This document shows, in pieces, positions 1 through 7,646 of a DNA stretch of 64,000 bases. Every line of letters starts with the position of its first letter. Within the stretch, counting starts at the first letter, position 1. The DNA comes from Sphingorhabdus sp. EL138 (lineage in GTDB: Bacteria > Pseudomonadota > Alphaproteobacteria > Sphingomonadales > Sphingomonadaceae): NCBI RefSeq assembly GCF_945890115.1, contig NZ_CAMDCK010000011.1, positions 29,005-93,004 on the forward strand. The letters run 5' to 3'. Position numbers and translations under genes: made by a program. The notes under the pieces are model-generated. The model searched no databases, was not told the DNA's origin, and was given only the letters and a program-made list of their open reading frames with translations.

Positions 1-210
1 GCCGAAAGCGAAGTTGCCAAGTTGCTAGGTGATACCGAAAAGCATCATGAAGGATGCCAGATCGGCAGCTACCCGTTTTTCCGCGAGGGCAAGGTTGGCG
101 CGAACTTCGTTATCCGCACCACCGACGCGCATAAATTGGCGGAATGTGTCGAGGCGTTGCAACTTGGTCTGCGCGGTTTGGGTTATGATACTGTCGACGG
201 TGGAATTTAA
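1..210 (+). CDS. CinA/MoaB-like molybdopterin-binding domain protein, C-terminal part
   Basis: The frame is open from the first base and ends at TAA 208-210, so only the last 69 residues are in the window. They resemble the end of the competence/damage-inducible protein A (CinA N-terminal) or MoaB/Mog domain: a LGDTEKHHEGCQIGSYPFF stretch, then a short strand ending VIRTTD and a final helix with a LG-GYDTVDGG tail. In the family this domain binds molybdopterin-like ligands or acts in nucleotide salvage; the substrate cannot be told from this fragment. A pair of hairpins follows the stop codon and may end the transcript. The family call is from pattern memory on a short fragment. Confidence 0.6.
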   Translation, partial: AESEVAKLLGDTEKHHEGCQIGSYPFFREGKVGANFVIRTTDAHKLAECVEALQLGLRGLGYDTVDGGI

Positions 211-237
211 GCGGGATTGTCCGAAAAACCATTCGTC

Positions 238-301
238 ATCCCGAACGGGTTTCGGGATATCGCACAACCACCTGTTTGTTATCCCGAAACACATTCGGGA
301 T
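238..301. repeat. Two tandem hairpins (REP-like), possible terminator
   Basis: Two perfect 8-bp inverted repeats of the same word lie in tandem: ATCCCGAA-5 nt-TTCGGGAT at 238-258 and again at 281-301. They lie between the CinA-like gene and the M16 protease gene. Neither has a strong T-run, so they look more like the dispersed palindromes also present at 13487, 19115 and 31830 than a classical terminator. Confidence 0.6.
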
Positions 302-384
302 GATGAGACTGTAGTGTGATAGGGATATCGTTTTTTTCGGACGTTCATGTGCGGTCAAGCTGCACGCTCGTTATGAGGAGTGTA

Positions 385-3258
385 ATGCGCAAACTTTCTT
401 ATGCTCTCATCTGTGCAGCCTTGCTGCTCTCACCTTCGGCTTATGCGCAAACTGCGCCCGTTGCGGCGGCGACAACCAAGGCAGCGGCGCAACCATGGCT
501 GTATGAAGGCAGCGACGTCCCTGTCGATGACACATGGACATTTGGGGTTCTGCCCAATGGGCTTCGTTATGCGGTCAAGAAAAACGATGTGCCCGCGGGG
601 CAAGTTTCCATTCGTGTGCGGATTGATGCGGGCGCATTGCATGAAAATAATGACGAGCAAGGCTTTGCCCATCTCATCGAGCATTTGTCGTTTCGCGGAT
701 CCACCTTCGTTCCGGATGGCGAGGCAAAGCGCATTTGGCAGCGGTTCGGCGTCACATTCGGCAGCGATAGCAACGCGCAGACAACGCCGACGCAGACTGT
801 CTTCAAGCTCGATTTGCCCAATGCGACGCCAGAAAAGCTGGATGAATCGGTCAAAATCATTTCAGGCATGATCCGCAACCCACGGATTTCGCCAACCGCG
901 TTAAATGCCGAGCGCGCGATTGTTTTGGCCGAATTGCGGGAGAATAGCGGCGCGCAGATGATTTACAGCGACGCCCTGCGCCAACATGCCTTTCAGGGGC
1001 AGCGCCTTGCAAACCGGTCGACCATTGGGACGCCAGAAACGCTGCAGGCGGCAGATGCCATCCGCCTCGCTGCCTTTCATGACCGTTGGTATCGGCCCGA
1101 AAACGCCGTTGTCGTCATGGCTGGCGATATGGAACCGGCCAAGCTTGCCAATCTGGTGCAGAAATATTTCAACGATTGGAAGGGCAAGGGCCAAAGCGCA
1201 CCCGAGCCAGATTTTGGTGACCCCAGTCCGCAAGGCACACCTGCGCGGGTGTTGATTGAGCCGACTTTGCCGACGACGGTCAGCCTTGCCTATCTGCGGC
1301 CTTGGCGCAAAGTGAACGACACGATACTCTATAATGAACAATTGCTGATCGATGCCTTGGCGCTGCAAATCATTAACCGCAGGCTTGAGGTGCAGGCGCG
1401 CAATGGCGGCAATTACCTATTTGCACAGATCGCGCAGGAAGATATTTCGCGCACCGCCGATGCGACATTGGTTTCGCTGACACCCATTGGCGATCAATGG
1501 GAAGCCGCAACGCGTGATGTCCGCGCGATCATTGCCGATGCAGTTGCGACACCCCCTTCGGTTGCGGATATTGACCGCGAAAAGACATTGTTCGGTAATG
1601 CGCTGCGCACGATGCTCGACAGCTATCCGTTCGAAGCTGCCGCCAAGCAGGCGGATGACATCGTCAGCGCAGTGGATATACGCGAAACAGTGGCAGCCCC
1701 GAAAACTGTCGTTGCAGTGTATGAAGGGATGCAAGACAAGTTCACGCCCAAACGGCTTTTGGAGTCCACACAGAAGCTTTTTAGCGCCGATGTCATCCGG
1801 TTGATGGTCTCTTCGCCGACCACCATAGCCGATGCGGATAATCGCGCTTTGGCGGTCTTGAATGCATCGGTGGCCGCAAATACAACGGCGCGCCTGTCCG
1901 AAAACAATATGGGCTTTGCCGCGCTGCCCCAATTGGGTGCGCCTGGAAAGCTGGTGGCGGAGGAGCTATTGTCGCGATGGGACGTCACGCGGCTGGAACT
2001 GTTTAATGGCGTGCGCGCATTGCTCTATCCCAATAAAGCCGAAAGCGATCAGATCCGCATATTGGTCCGCTTTGGCCGTGGATATAAGGCCGTAAATCCG
2101 GACAAAGGCGATCTATTATGGGCTGGGCCATTGGTTCTGCCTGAAAATGGCATTGGCAATATCAAACGCACCGAAATTGATCAGATGGTCAACGGTCGGC
2201 GCATTGAGCTCAATTTTTCGGTCGATGACGACGCTTTCCAATTTGGCGCAAACACGCGGCCAGATGATCTTGCCGACCAGCTTATTTTAATTGCGACCAA
2301 GCTGGAGCATCCCGGTTGGGATGCGGCACCCGTTGAACGTGCCAAGGCCTTTGCAACGTCAGGCTATGCCAGTTTTGAAATGTCGGCGACGTCGGTCTTG
2401 CAACGTGATCTGGAATATCTGCTGCGCAATAAGGATGCGCGTTGGAAGGCGGCTACCCCATCAGACGTGGCCAAAATTGATGCAGCGAAGTTTGAATCCT
2501 ATTGGAAGCCTTTGATGGCGCAGGGTCCTATCGAAGTTCTGCTTTTCGGTGATTTTGAGAAAGTGGACGCAATCGCTGCATTGGAAAAAAGCTTCGGTGC
2601 GATGGCCCCGCGCCCGCCATTGCCCGTATCAGCAGCGGCCAGCAATGTCCGATTCCCTGCGCCAACGGTCGCGCCTGTGCGCCTGATGCATCGCGGGGCC
2701 AGTGATCAATCGGCAGCGGTTATGGCGTGGCCAACGGGCGGGGGCATTCAAGGCATTACCGAGGGGCGTCAGCTGGAAATATTGGCGGCAATCTTCCGCG
2801 ACCGCTTGTTCGAAAAATTTCGCGCTGAACAAGCCGCTAGCTACAGCCCCGACATGGCTGCCAATTGGCCGCTCGATTTTAACAGCGGCGGGTATTTGAT
2901 GGCGTATACGCAAGTTAAGCCTGCGGATGTGGACCGTTTCTTCGCTTTTGCTGACGCCGTTGCAGCGGACTTGAAGGCTAATCCCGTGAGCGCCGACGAA
3001 TTGCAGCGCGCGGTCGAGCCGACCAAGCAAGCCATTGAGCGCGCGGCGTCAGGCAACAGTTTTTGGCTGAATCAGCTAAAAGGGGCGGCCTATGACCCCG
3101 AACGCTTTGTTGCACTGGGCAAGCTGTACAGCGACTATAATGATGTAACACCGGCCATTTTGCAGGCATTGGCACAACGCTATTTTATCAAAGACAAGGC
3201 GTGGAAGCTTGTCGTTGCCCCGCAATCAGGTGATGGAGCAGTCACCACCGCGCGGTAA
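385..3258 (+). CDS. M16 family zinc metallopeptidase, exported
   Basis: This 957-residue protein has an N-terminal signal peptide (MRKLSYALICAALLLSPSAYA, cleavage near residue 21) and is probably periplasmic. The inverted zinc motif HxxEH of the M16 (pitrilysin/insulinase) family is at H96-L-I-E99-H100. An N-terminal M16 domain covers about residues 45-280 and repeats of the inactive M16_C domain cover the rest, the usual two-half clamshell; about 950 residues is normal for the large proteobacterial form. ATG 385 is chosen because the signal peptide begins there and GAGGAG lies just upstream at 375-380; in-frame starts upstream (316, 373) would add residues before the signal. The gene converges on hslU with 11 bases between stop codons. 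Confidence 0.9.
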   Translation: MRKLSYALICAALLLSPSAYAQTAPVAAATTKAAAQPWLYEGSDVPVDDTWTFGVLPNGLRYAVKKNDVPAGQVSIRVRIDAGALHENNDEQGFAHLIEHLSFRGSTFVPDGEAKRIWQRFGVTFGSDSNAQTTPTQTVFKLDLPNATPEKLDESVKIISGMIRNPRISPTALNAERAIVLAELRENSGAQMIYSDALRQHAFQGQRLANRSTIGTPETLQAADAIRLAAFHDRWYRPENAVVVMAGDMEPAKLANLVQKYFNDWKGKGQSAPEPDFGDPSPQGTPARVLIEPTLPTTVSLAYLRPWRKVNDTILYNEQLLIDALALQIINRRLEVQARNGGNYLFAQIAQEDISRTADATLVSLTPIGDQWEAATRDVRAIIADAVATPPSVADIDREKTLFGNALRTMLDSYPFEAAAKQADDIVSAVDIRETVAAPKTVVAVYEGMQDKFTPKRLLESTQKLFSADVIRLMVSSPTTIADADNRALAVLNASVAANTTARLSENNMGFAALPQLGAPGKLVAEELLSRWDVTRLELFNGVRALLYPNKAESDQIRILVRFGRGYKAVNPDKGDLLWAGPLVLPENGIGNIKRTEIDQMVNGRRIELNFSVDDDAFQFGANTRPDDLADQLILIATKLEHPGWDAAPVERAKAFATSGYASFEMSATSVLQRDLEYLLRNKDARWKAATPSDVAKIDAAKFESYWKPLMAQGPIEVLLFGDFEKVDAIAALEKSFGAMAPRPPLPVSAAASNVRFPAPTVAPVRLMHRGASDQSAAVMAWPTGGGIQGITEGRQLEILAAIFRDRLFEKFRAEQAASYSPDMAANWPLDFNSGGYLMAYTQVKPADVDRFFAFADAVAADLKANPVSADELQRAVEPTKQAIERAASGNSFWLNQLKGAAYDPERFVALGKLYSDYNDVTPAILQALAQRYFIKDKAWKLVVAPQSGDGAVTTAR

Positions 3259-3269
3259 CGCGGCCATGG

Positions 3270-4574
3270 TTACAAAACATATTTGGACAGGTCTGTGTCC
3301 TTGGCGATGCCCGAAAGCTGTTTGCTGACATAGGCCGCATCAATCTTCAACGTCTCGCCTTTGCGGTCCTCCGCGTCATAGCTAATGTCTTCAAGCAGCT
3401 TTTCCATGACGGTCTGCAAGCGCCGCGCGCCGATATTTTCAACAGAAGAATTCACGTCCACCGCAATGCGCGCAATGGCGTCGATGGCGTCATCGCTGAA
3501 TTCCAAGGTTACTTCTTCGGTCGCCAATAAGGCTTTATATTGCATTGGCAGGTTGGCGCGGGTTTCGGATAAAATCCGAACAAAATCGGCATGCTCGAGC
3601 GCGCGCAGTTCGACACGGATGGGCAAGCGGCCCTGTAATTCGGGCAACATGTCGCTTGGCTTGGAAATGTGGAAAGCGCCCGAGGCGATGAACAATACAT
3701 GGTCGGTTTTCATCGGCCCATATTTGGTCGCGACGGTGGTCCCTTCAATCAACGGCAGCAGGTCGCGCTGAACCCCTTCGCGACTGACCGATCCGCCGCC
3801 ACGTGCATCCGACACCGCAATCTTGTCAATTTCGTCCAAGAACACAATGCCATTGGCCTCGGCATCGGCAAGCGCGACGCGGTTCACATCGTCTTGGTCT
3901 AAACGCTTTTCGGATTCTTCCTCGACCAATTTCTTCCACGCATCGGGGACCTTCATCTTGCGCCGTTTCAGATTGTCCTTGCCAAAGGCCTTGCCCATCA
4001 TCTCGCCAAGATTGATCATCCCAACATTGCCACCCATTCCGGGTATTTCCATCGGCATCGCTGGGTTGTCGGACACTTCGATTTCAATTTCGACGTCGTC
4101 CATATGCCGCTCGCGAATGCGCTGGCGGAATGCTTCGCGTGTCGCTTCGCTAGCCGTATCGCCAGCCAGCGTTTTCAGTATGCGCTCCATCGCTGCTGTC
4201 TCGGCGGCTTCGCGCACATGTTCGCGGCGGCGCTCTTTTTCTAAGCGCACCGCCTCTTCGGCCAAATCGCGGGCAATTTGTTCCACATCGCGGCCGACAT
4301 AGCCGACTTCGGTGAATTTGGTGGCCTCCACCTTGATGAATGGGGCATCGGCCAGCTTGGCGAGGCGGCGGGAAATCTCCGTCTTGCCGCACCCCGTGGG
4401 GCCAATCATCAGGATATTTTTGGGCGTTACCTCGTCGCGCAAATCCGCACCGAGCCGCTGGCGGCGCCAGCGATTGCGCAGCGCCACCGCAACGGCCCGC
4501 TTTGCGTCCGCTTGGCCAATGATATGTTCGTCAAGTGCAGCCACAATGGCTTTTGGGGTCAGTGCGTTTTTCAT
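3270..4574 (-). CDS. hslU: ATP-dependent protease ATPase subunit HslU
   Basis: HslU is the AAA+ unfoldase of the HslUV (ClpYQ) protease; its hexamer feeds unfolded proteins to HslV. The 434 residues fit the family. Walker A is GPTGCGKT near residue 55, Walker B VFLDEIDK near 245, and an arginine-rich sensor segment follows ([19 protein letters not shown]). The C-terminus ends LSKYVL, the type of tail that docks between HslV subunits. The acidic/charged middle (about 110-230) is the I-domain. It lies downstream of hslV on the minus strand, separated by about 85 bases holding short tandem repeats. Confidence 0.97.
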   Translation of the reverse strand: MKNALTPKAIVAALDEHIIGQADAKRAVAVALRNRWRRQRLGADLRDEVTPKNILMIGPTGCGKTEISRRLAKLADAPFIKVEATKFTEVGYVGRDVEQIARDLAEEAVRLEKERRREHVREAAETAAMERILKTLAGDTASEATREAFRQRIRERHMDDVEIEIEVSDNPAMPMEIPGMGGNVGMINLGEMMGKAFGKDNLKRRKMKVPDAWKKLVEEESEKRLDQDDVNRVALADAEANGIVFLDEIDKIAVSDARGGGSVSREGVQRDLLPLIEGTTVATKYGPMKTDHVLFIASGAFHISKPSDMLPELQGRLPIRVELRALEHADFVRILSETRANLPMQYKALLATEEVTLEFSDDAIDAIARIAVDVNSSVENIGARRLQTVMEKLLEDISYDAEDRKGETLKIDAAYVSKQLSGIAKDTDLSKYVL

Positions 4575-4606
4575 TACGACCTACATGGGAAGTTGCGAAC
4601 GGCGTT

Positions 4607-4653
4607 CAAGTGAATTTGGCCAAGTGAATTTGGCAAGTGAAGTGGGCAAGTGA
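4607..4653. repeat. 13-14 bp tandem repeat between hslV and hslU
   Basis: The word CAAGTGAATTTGG(C) is repeated head to tail at 4607-4620 and 4621-4633, then as the variant CAAGTGAAGTGGG at 4634-4646 and a final partial CAAGTGA at 4647-4653. It occupies most of the short gap between the hslV stop and the hslU start and probably arose by slippage. No function is evident. Confidence 0.7.
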
Positions 4654-4660
4654 CGGTTGC

Positions 4661-5227
4661 CTACTGCGTGCTATCCAATGTTTCGACCGTTAGATAGTCA
4701 TTGGTATAGACGCATATTTCTGCAGCTATTTTCATGGCATGTCGCGCCATTTTTTCGGCATCCGTTTCATAATCGGCCAAGGCGCGCGCGGCGGACAAAG
4801 CGTAATTTCCGCCGGAGCCAATGGCCGCAATGCCGTCATTGGGTTCAAGCACATCGCCATTGCCCGTCAGGATCAGGGTCACATCCTTGTCCGCGACGAT
4901 CATCATTGCTTCCAAATTGCGCAGATATTTGTCGGTCCGCCAATCCTTGGCCAATTCGACCGCCGCGCGCATCAATTGCCCGCGATGCTGTTCAAGCTTG
5001 CGCTCCAGCCGTTCGAAAAGGGTGAAGGCATCGGCAGTCGCGCCTGCGAACCCGCCAATGACGGAGCCATCATGCAATTGCCGCACCTTCTTAGCATTTG
5101 GCTTCATCACGGTCTGGCCCATCGACACTTGGCCATCGCCAGCGATCACCACTTTGCCATTTTTGCGGACGGATAATATGGTCGTTCCATACCATGTCAC
5201 CGGATTTGCGTGCGATTGTGTTTCCAT
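4661..5227 (-). CDS. hslV: ATP-dependent protease proteolytic subunit HslV
   Basis: HslV is the proteasome-like threonine peptidase that works with HslU. From ATG 5227 it has 188 residues. The mature N-terminal nucleophile is the Thr pair in [10 protein letters not shown] (T15), so residues 1-14 would be a removed propeptide, as in other alphaproteobacteria. Family landmarks are [22 protein letters not shown] and the [15 protein letters not shown] segment. In-frame codons extend upstream to 5377 but the added sequence is low-similarity, so METQSHANP is taken as the start. It is first in an hslV-hslU operon. Confidence 0.95.
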   Translation of the reverse strand: METQSHANPVTWYGTTILSVRKNGKVVIAGDGQVSMGQTVMKPNAKKVRQLHDGSVIGGFAGATADAFTLFERLERKLEQHRGQLMRAAVELAKDWRTDKYLRNLEAMMIVADKDVTLILTGNGDVLEPNDGIAAIGSGGNYALSAARALADYETDAEKMARHAMKIAAEICVYTNDYLTVETLDSTQ

Positions 5228-5482
5228 AACTTGGAATATGGGAAACATCCGCCAAAAGCGCAAGTGAGCGCTTATACCCCCGGAATATCGGTTAATCGCC
5301 GTTCCAGAATGTTGCGTTACTTGGTCATCTCGTTTTTCCCATATCCCTGCTTTTGTTGGGCAGATTGGCCTTATCAATGCATATCGCAGCGTTGCATATT
5401 TCTTGCAATGTTGCTTGCCCAGTGAAATGAGTGTCCGCCAGCGACGTCATTTTCGATTTAGATATCATTTATTAGGTTTTTC

Positions 5483-6310
5483 ATGCGGATAGCTTTGCAT
5501 CAGATGACAAGTTCTATTGATCCGATGCGTAATGCTTCGGACATGGCCGATGCGATTGCCAGAGCCGCCGAAAATGGGTCGGCCATGTATTTTGCGCCAG
5601 AAATGTCGATTTTGCTCGACCGTGATCGTGCGCGCGCGCGCAAATATATGGCAGATGAATTGCATAATGCGGCCCTGCAAAGCCTGATCGCGGCGGCCGC
5701 CCGACATCGGATATGGGTCCATATCGGCTCCATACCTATTTTGGACGAAGGCGCGGAGAAGTTAGCCAATCGTAGCATCATCATCTCTCCAGACGGCGTA
5801 ATTGCGGCGCGTTACGACAAAATGCATTTGTTTGATGTGGACTTGGCGTCGGGTGAAACTTGGCGTGAGTCATCCGCTTATATCGGCGGCGAGCATCCCG
5901 TGATGGTTCAAACGCCCCTTGGCCTGATGGGGCTCGCGATCTGCTATGATATGCGCTTTCCTGATCTGTTCAGCGCTTATGCCAAATCGGGCGTTGATAT
6001 CCTTGCGCTACCGTCTGCCTTCACTGTCCCCACGGGTGAGGCGCATTGGCATATATTATTGCGCGCACGGGCCATTGAAAGCGCGGCATTCGTCATCGCG
6101 GCGGCGCAATGCGGTATGCATGAAGATGGCCGCCAAACTTATGGGCATTCGCTTGTCATCGACCCTTGGGGCACGATATTACTGGATATGGGCAGTGCAG
6201 CCGGCTTGGCGTGGGTTGATCTGGATCTCGACAGCATGATGCGGGTGCGAAAGCAAATTCCGGTCCGCGCAAACCGGCGAGTGATTCCTTCGCCCTTCAT
6301 TGCTGGATAA
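5483..6310 (+). CDS. Carbon-nitrogen hydrolase (nitrilase superfamily, Nit1/Nit2-like amidase)
   Basis: This cytosolic 275-residue protein has the full nitrilase catalytic triad: E40 in APEMS, K113 in YDKMHLFD and C154 in GLAICYDMRFPD. The YDKMHLFDVD and CYDMRFPDLF contexts match the branch containing deaminated glutathione amidase and omega-amidase (Nit1/Nit2), so hydrolysis of a small amide such as deaminated glutathione is the likely reaction; this is inference from motif context. In many alphaproteobacteria this gene follows grxC; here it is first in its run, divergent from hslV, and is followed by two small genes and an EamA transporter on the same strand. Confidence 0.88.
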   Translation: MRIALHQMTSSIDPMRNASDMADAIARAAENGSAMYFAPEMSILLDRDRARARKYMADELHNAALQSLIAAAARHRIWVHIGSIPILDEGAEKLANRSIIISPDGVIAARYDKMHLFDVDLASGETWRESSAYIGGEHPVMVQTPLGLMGLAICYDMRFPDLFSAYAKSGVDILALPSAFTVPTGEAHWHILLRARAIESAAFVIAAAQCGMHEDGRQTYGHSLVIDPWGTILLDMGSAAGLAWVDLDLDSMMRVRKQIPVRANRRVIPSPFIAG

Positions 6311-6331
6311 ATCCGCATTAAGGGCGTCCCC

Positions 6332-6547
6332 ATGGAATGGTTTGAACAATTTGTTTGGCAAGATCATCTGTGGATGGTTTCATCCGTGATATTTGCGTCA
6401 GCGGTGCTGGTCAGCAGCTTGGCTGATCGCCGCCGTCACAATCGTATGAATATCGAAGATGTGGGGTTCATGCCATGGACGACCATTACCGTGTTTTCGG
6501 TTCTGGCAATGGTGCTGTCTGTGGCACTGGCCATTAAGGGCCTGTAA
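6332..6547 (+). CDS. Small inner-membrane protein, two predicted TM segments
   Basis: A 71-residue protein not recognised as a named family. Hydrophobic segments lie at about residues 13-30 (LWMVSSVIFASAVLVSSLA) and 50-69 (TITVFSVLAMVLSVALAIKG), joined by a basic loop DRRRHNR that should face the cytoplasm. It begins 21 bases after the amidase stop codon and is probably co-transcribed with it. Codon use is like its neighbours. No function is assigned. Confidence 0.7.
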   Translation: MEWFEQFVWQDHLWMVSSVIFASAVLVSSLADRRRHNRMNIEDVGFMPWTTITVFSVLAMVLSVALAIKGL

Positions 6548-6553
6548 TAAGAT

Positions 6554-6688
6554 ATGACCCTTGCTCAATCGGGTGTGCAAAAGCTGCTGAGCAAAGCTGA
6601 AAATTGGCGTCATTTTGCATTGATATGGCGCGATGATGGCGCTGCTTTCTATTCTTCGCAAAGCCGATTAAGGCGGCGCAGCTTTTAG
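6554..6688 (+). CDS. Possible small protein, 44 residues
   Basis: An ATG at 6554 opens a 44-codon frame ending at TAG 6686-6688, filling the gap between the small membrane protein and the EamA transporter. The product begins MTLAQSGVQKLLSKAENWRH and ends in a basic RLRRRSF tail. The coordinates fit a co-transcribed cistron (6 bases after the previous stop, 4 before the next start), and the composition (W, F and charged residues) looks protein-like. There is no recognised domain and the Shine-Dalgarno is weak, so it may be only an untranslated spacer. Confidence 0.35.
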   Translation: MTLAQSGVQKLLSKAENWRHFALIWRDDGAAFYSSQSRLRRRSF

Positions 6689-6692
6689 GGAA

Positions 6693-7577
6693 ATGTACGT
6701 GACATCATCATCGGCTCGGTCGGGCCTTTTATACGCGCTGTGCGGCTTTGCACTTTTGTCGATTGGCGATGCAGTCATCAAATCAATCGCAGGGGCGTGG
6801 CCGGGTACCGCTGTCGCGGCGCTACGTTATGCGATTGGTGCGATCGGGCTTGGCACTTTGCTGTTTCTGAAAGAAGGGCGGAAGGGTTTTGCCTTGCCCA
6901 TGCCCAAAGTGCAGTTGTTGCGCGGATTTTCCGTGGCCATGGCGACGATCTGTTTCTTTTCCTCCATATTTCTGATGCCGTTGGCGGACGCGACGGCCAT
7001 TGGGTTTACCAGCCCCATGATAACAGCGGTTTTCAGCGCCATTTTCTTGCATGAACGCACCCATGCGACCAAATGGGTGGCCATATGGGTTGCCTTTGGC
7101 GGCGTGCTGCTGATCATGCGGCCCAATGTTGCCGAACTTGGCTGGGCGGCGCTGCTGCCGCTGGCGGCGGCAATCAGCATGGCATTCATGATTATCGGCA
7201 ACCGCGCCGTGGCGGGGGCAGGGTCGCCCTTGCTGATGCAATTTCTGGTGGCGTCGATTGCCGTGCCTTTCATCCTCAGCGCCGCCTTTATTGGCCATTT
7301 TTCTGGTGTTGACGCGCTTATGGTCGGGATGCCCGATTGGACGATCATCGCCCGCTGCACGTTGGTTGCCGTCACCGCAAGCTTTGGGCATTGGTTGATT
7401 TTCATGGGAACGACGCGCGCGTCTGCCGCAGAAATCGCGCCCATGACCTATGTTCAGCTTTTGATAGCTGTTGGGTTGGGGATTATACTATTTGGCGATT
7501 GGCCTGACCTCATGTCCCTTGCCGGCGCGAGCATCATCATCGCAAGCGGGCTCATCTTGTGGCGCGGGTCTCGTTAA
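6693..7577 (+). CDS. EamA/DMT-family transporter
   Basis: This 294-residue inner-membrane protein has about ten hydrophobic helices arranged as two EamA repeats (about 10-140 and 150-290), the standard drug/metabolite transporter layout. The first repeat ends with the typical LPLADATAIGFTSPMITAVF segment before a FLHERTHATKW loop, and the second ends LFGDWPDLMSLAGASIIIASG. The substrate is not predictable from sequence; relatives export amino acids or metabolites or scavenge S-adenosylmethionine. It is last in the run starting with the nitrilase-family gene. Confidence 0.88.
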   Translation: MYVTSSSARSGLLYALCGFALLSIGDAVIKSIAGAWPGTAVAALRYAIGAIGLGTLLFLKEGRKGFALPMPKVQLLRGFSVAMATICFFSSIFLMPLADATAIGFTSPMITAVFSAIFLHERTHATKWVAIWVAFGGVLLIMRPNVAELGWAALLPLAAAISMAFMIIGNRAVAGAGSPLLMQFLVASIAVPFILSAAFIGHFSGVDALMVGMPDWTIIARCTLVAVTASFGHWLIFMGTTRASAAEIAPMTYVQLLIAVGLGIILFGDWPDLMSLAGASIIIASGLILWRGSR

Positions 7578-7646
7578 AATTTTGCGCAATGCCAAAGCGG
7601 TAAATTAGCAAAAGACTTGGCCAAAACGGCCTGCTATCGCAGGGGC

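Noticed and set aside
4607..4653. CRISPR-like short repeats
   Set aside because: Units are contiguous 13-14-mers without spacers and there are no cas genes in the window.
6822..7444. Two overlapping minus-strand frames of about 190-205 codons inside the EamA transporter gene
   Set aside because: The plus-strand product has ten helices and EamA signatures; the antisense products are His/Gln/Arg- or Ala/Met-rich without motif.
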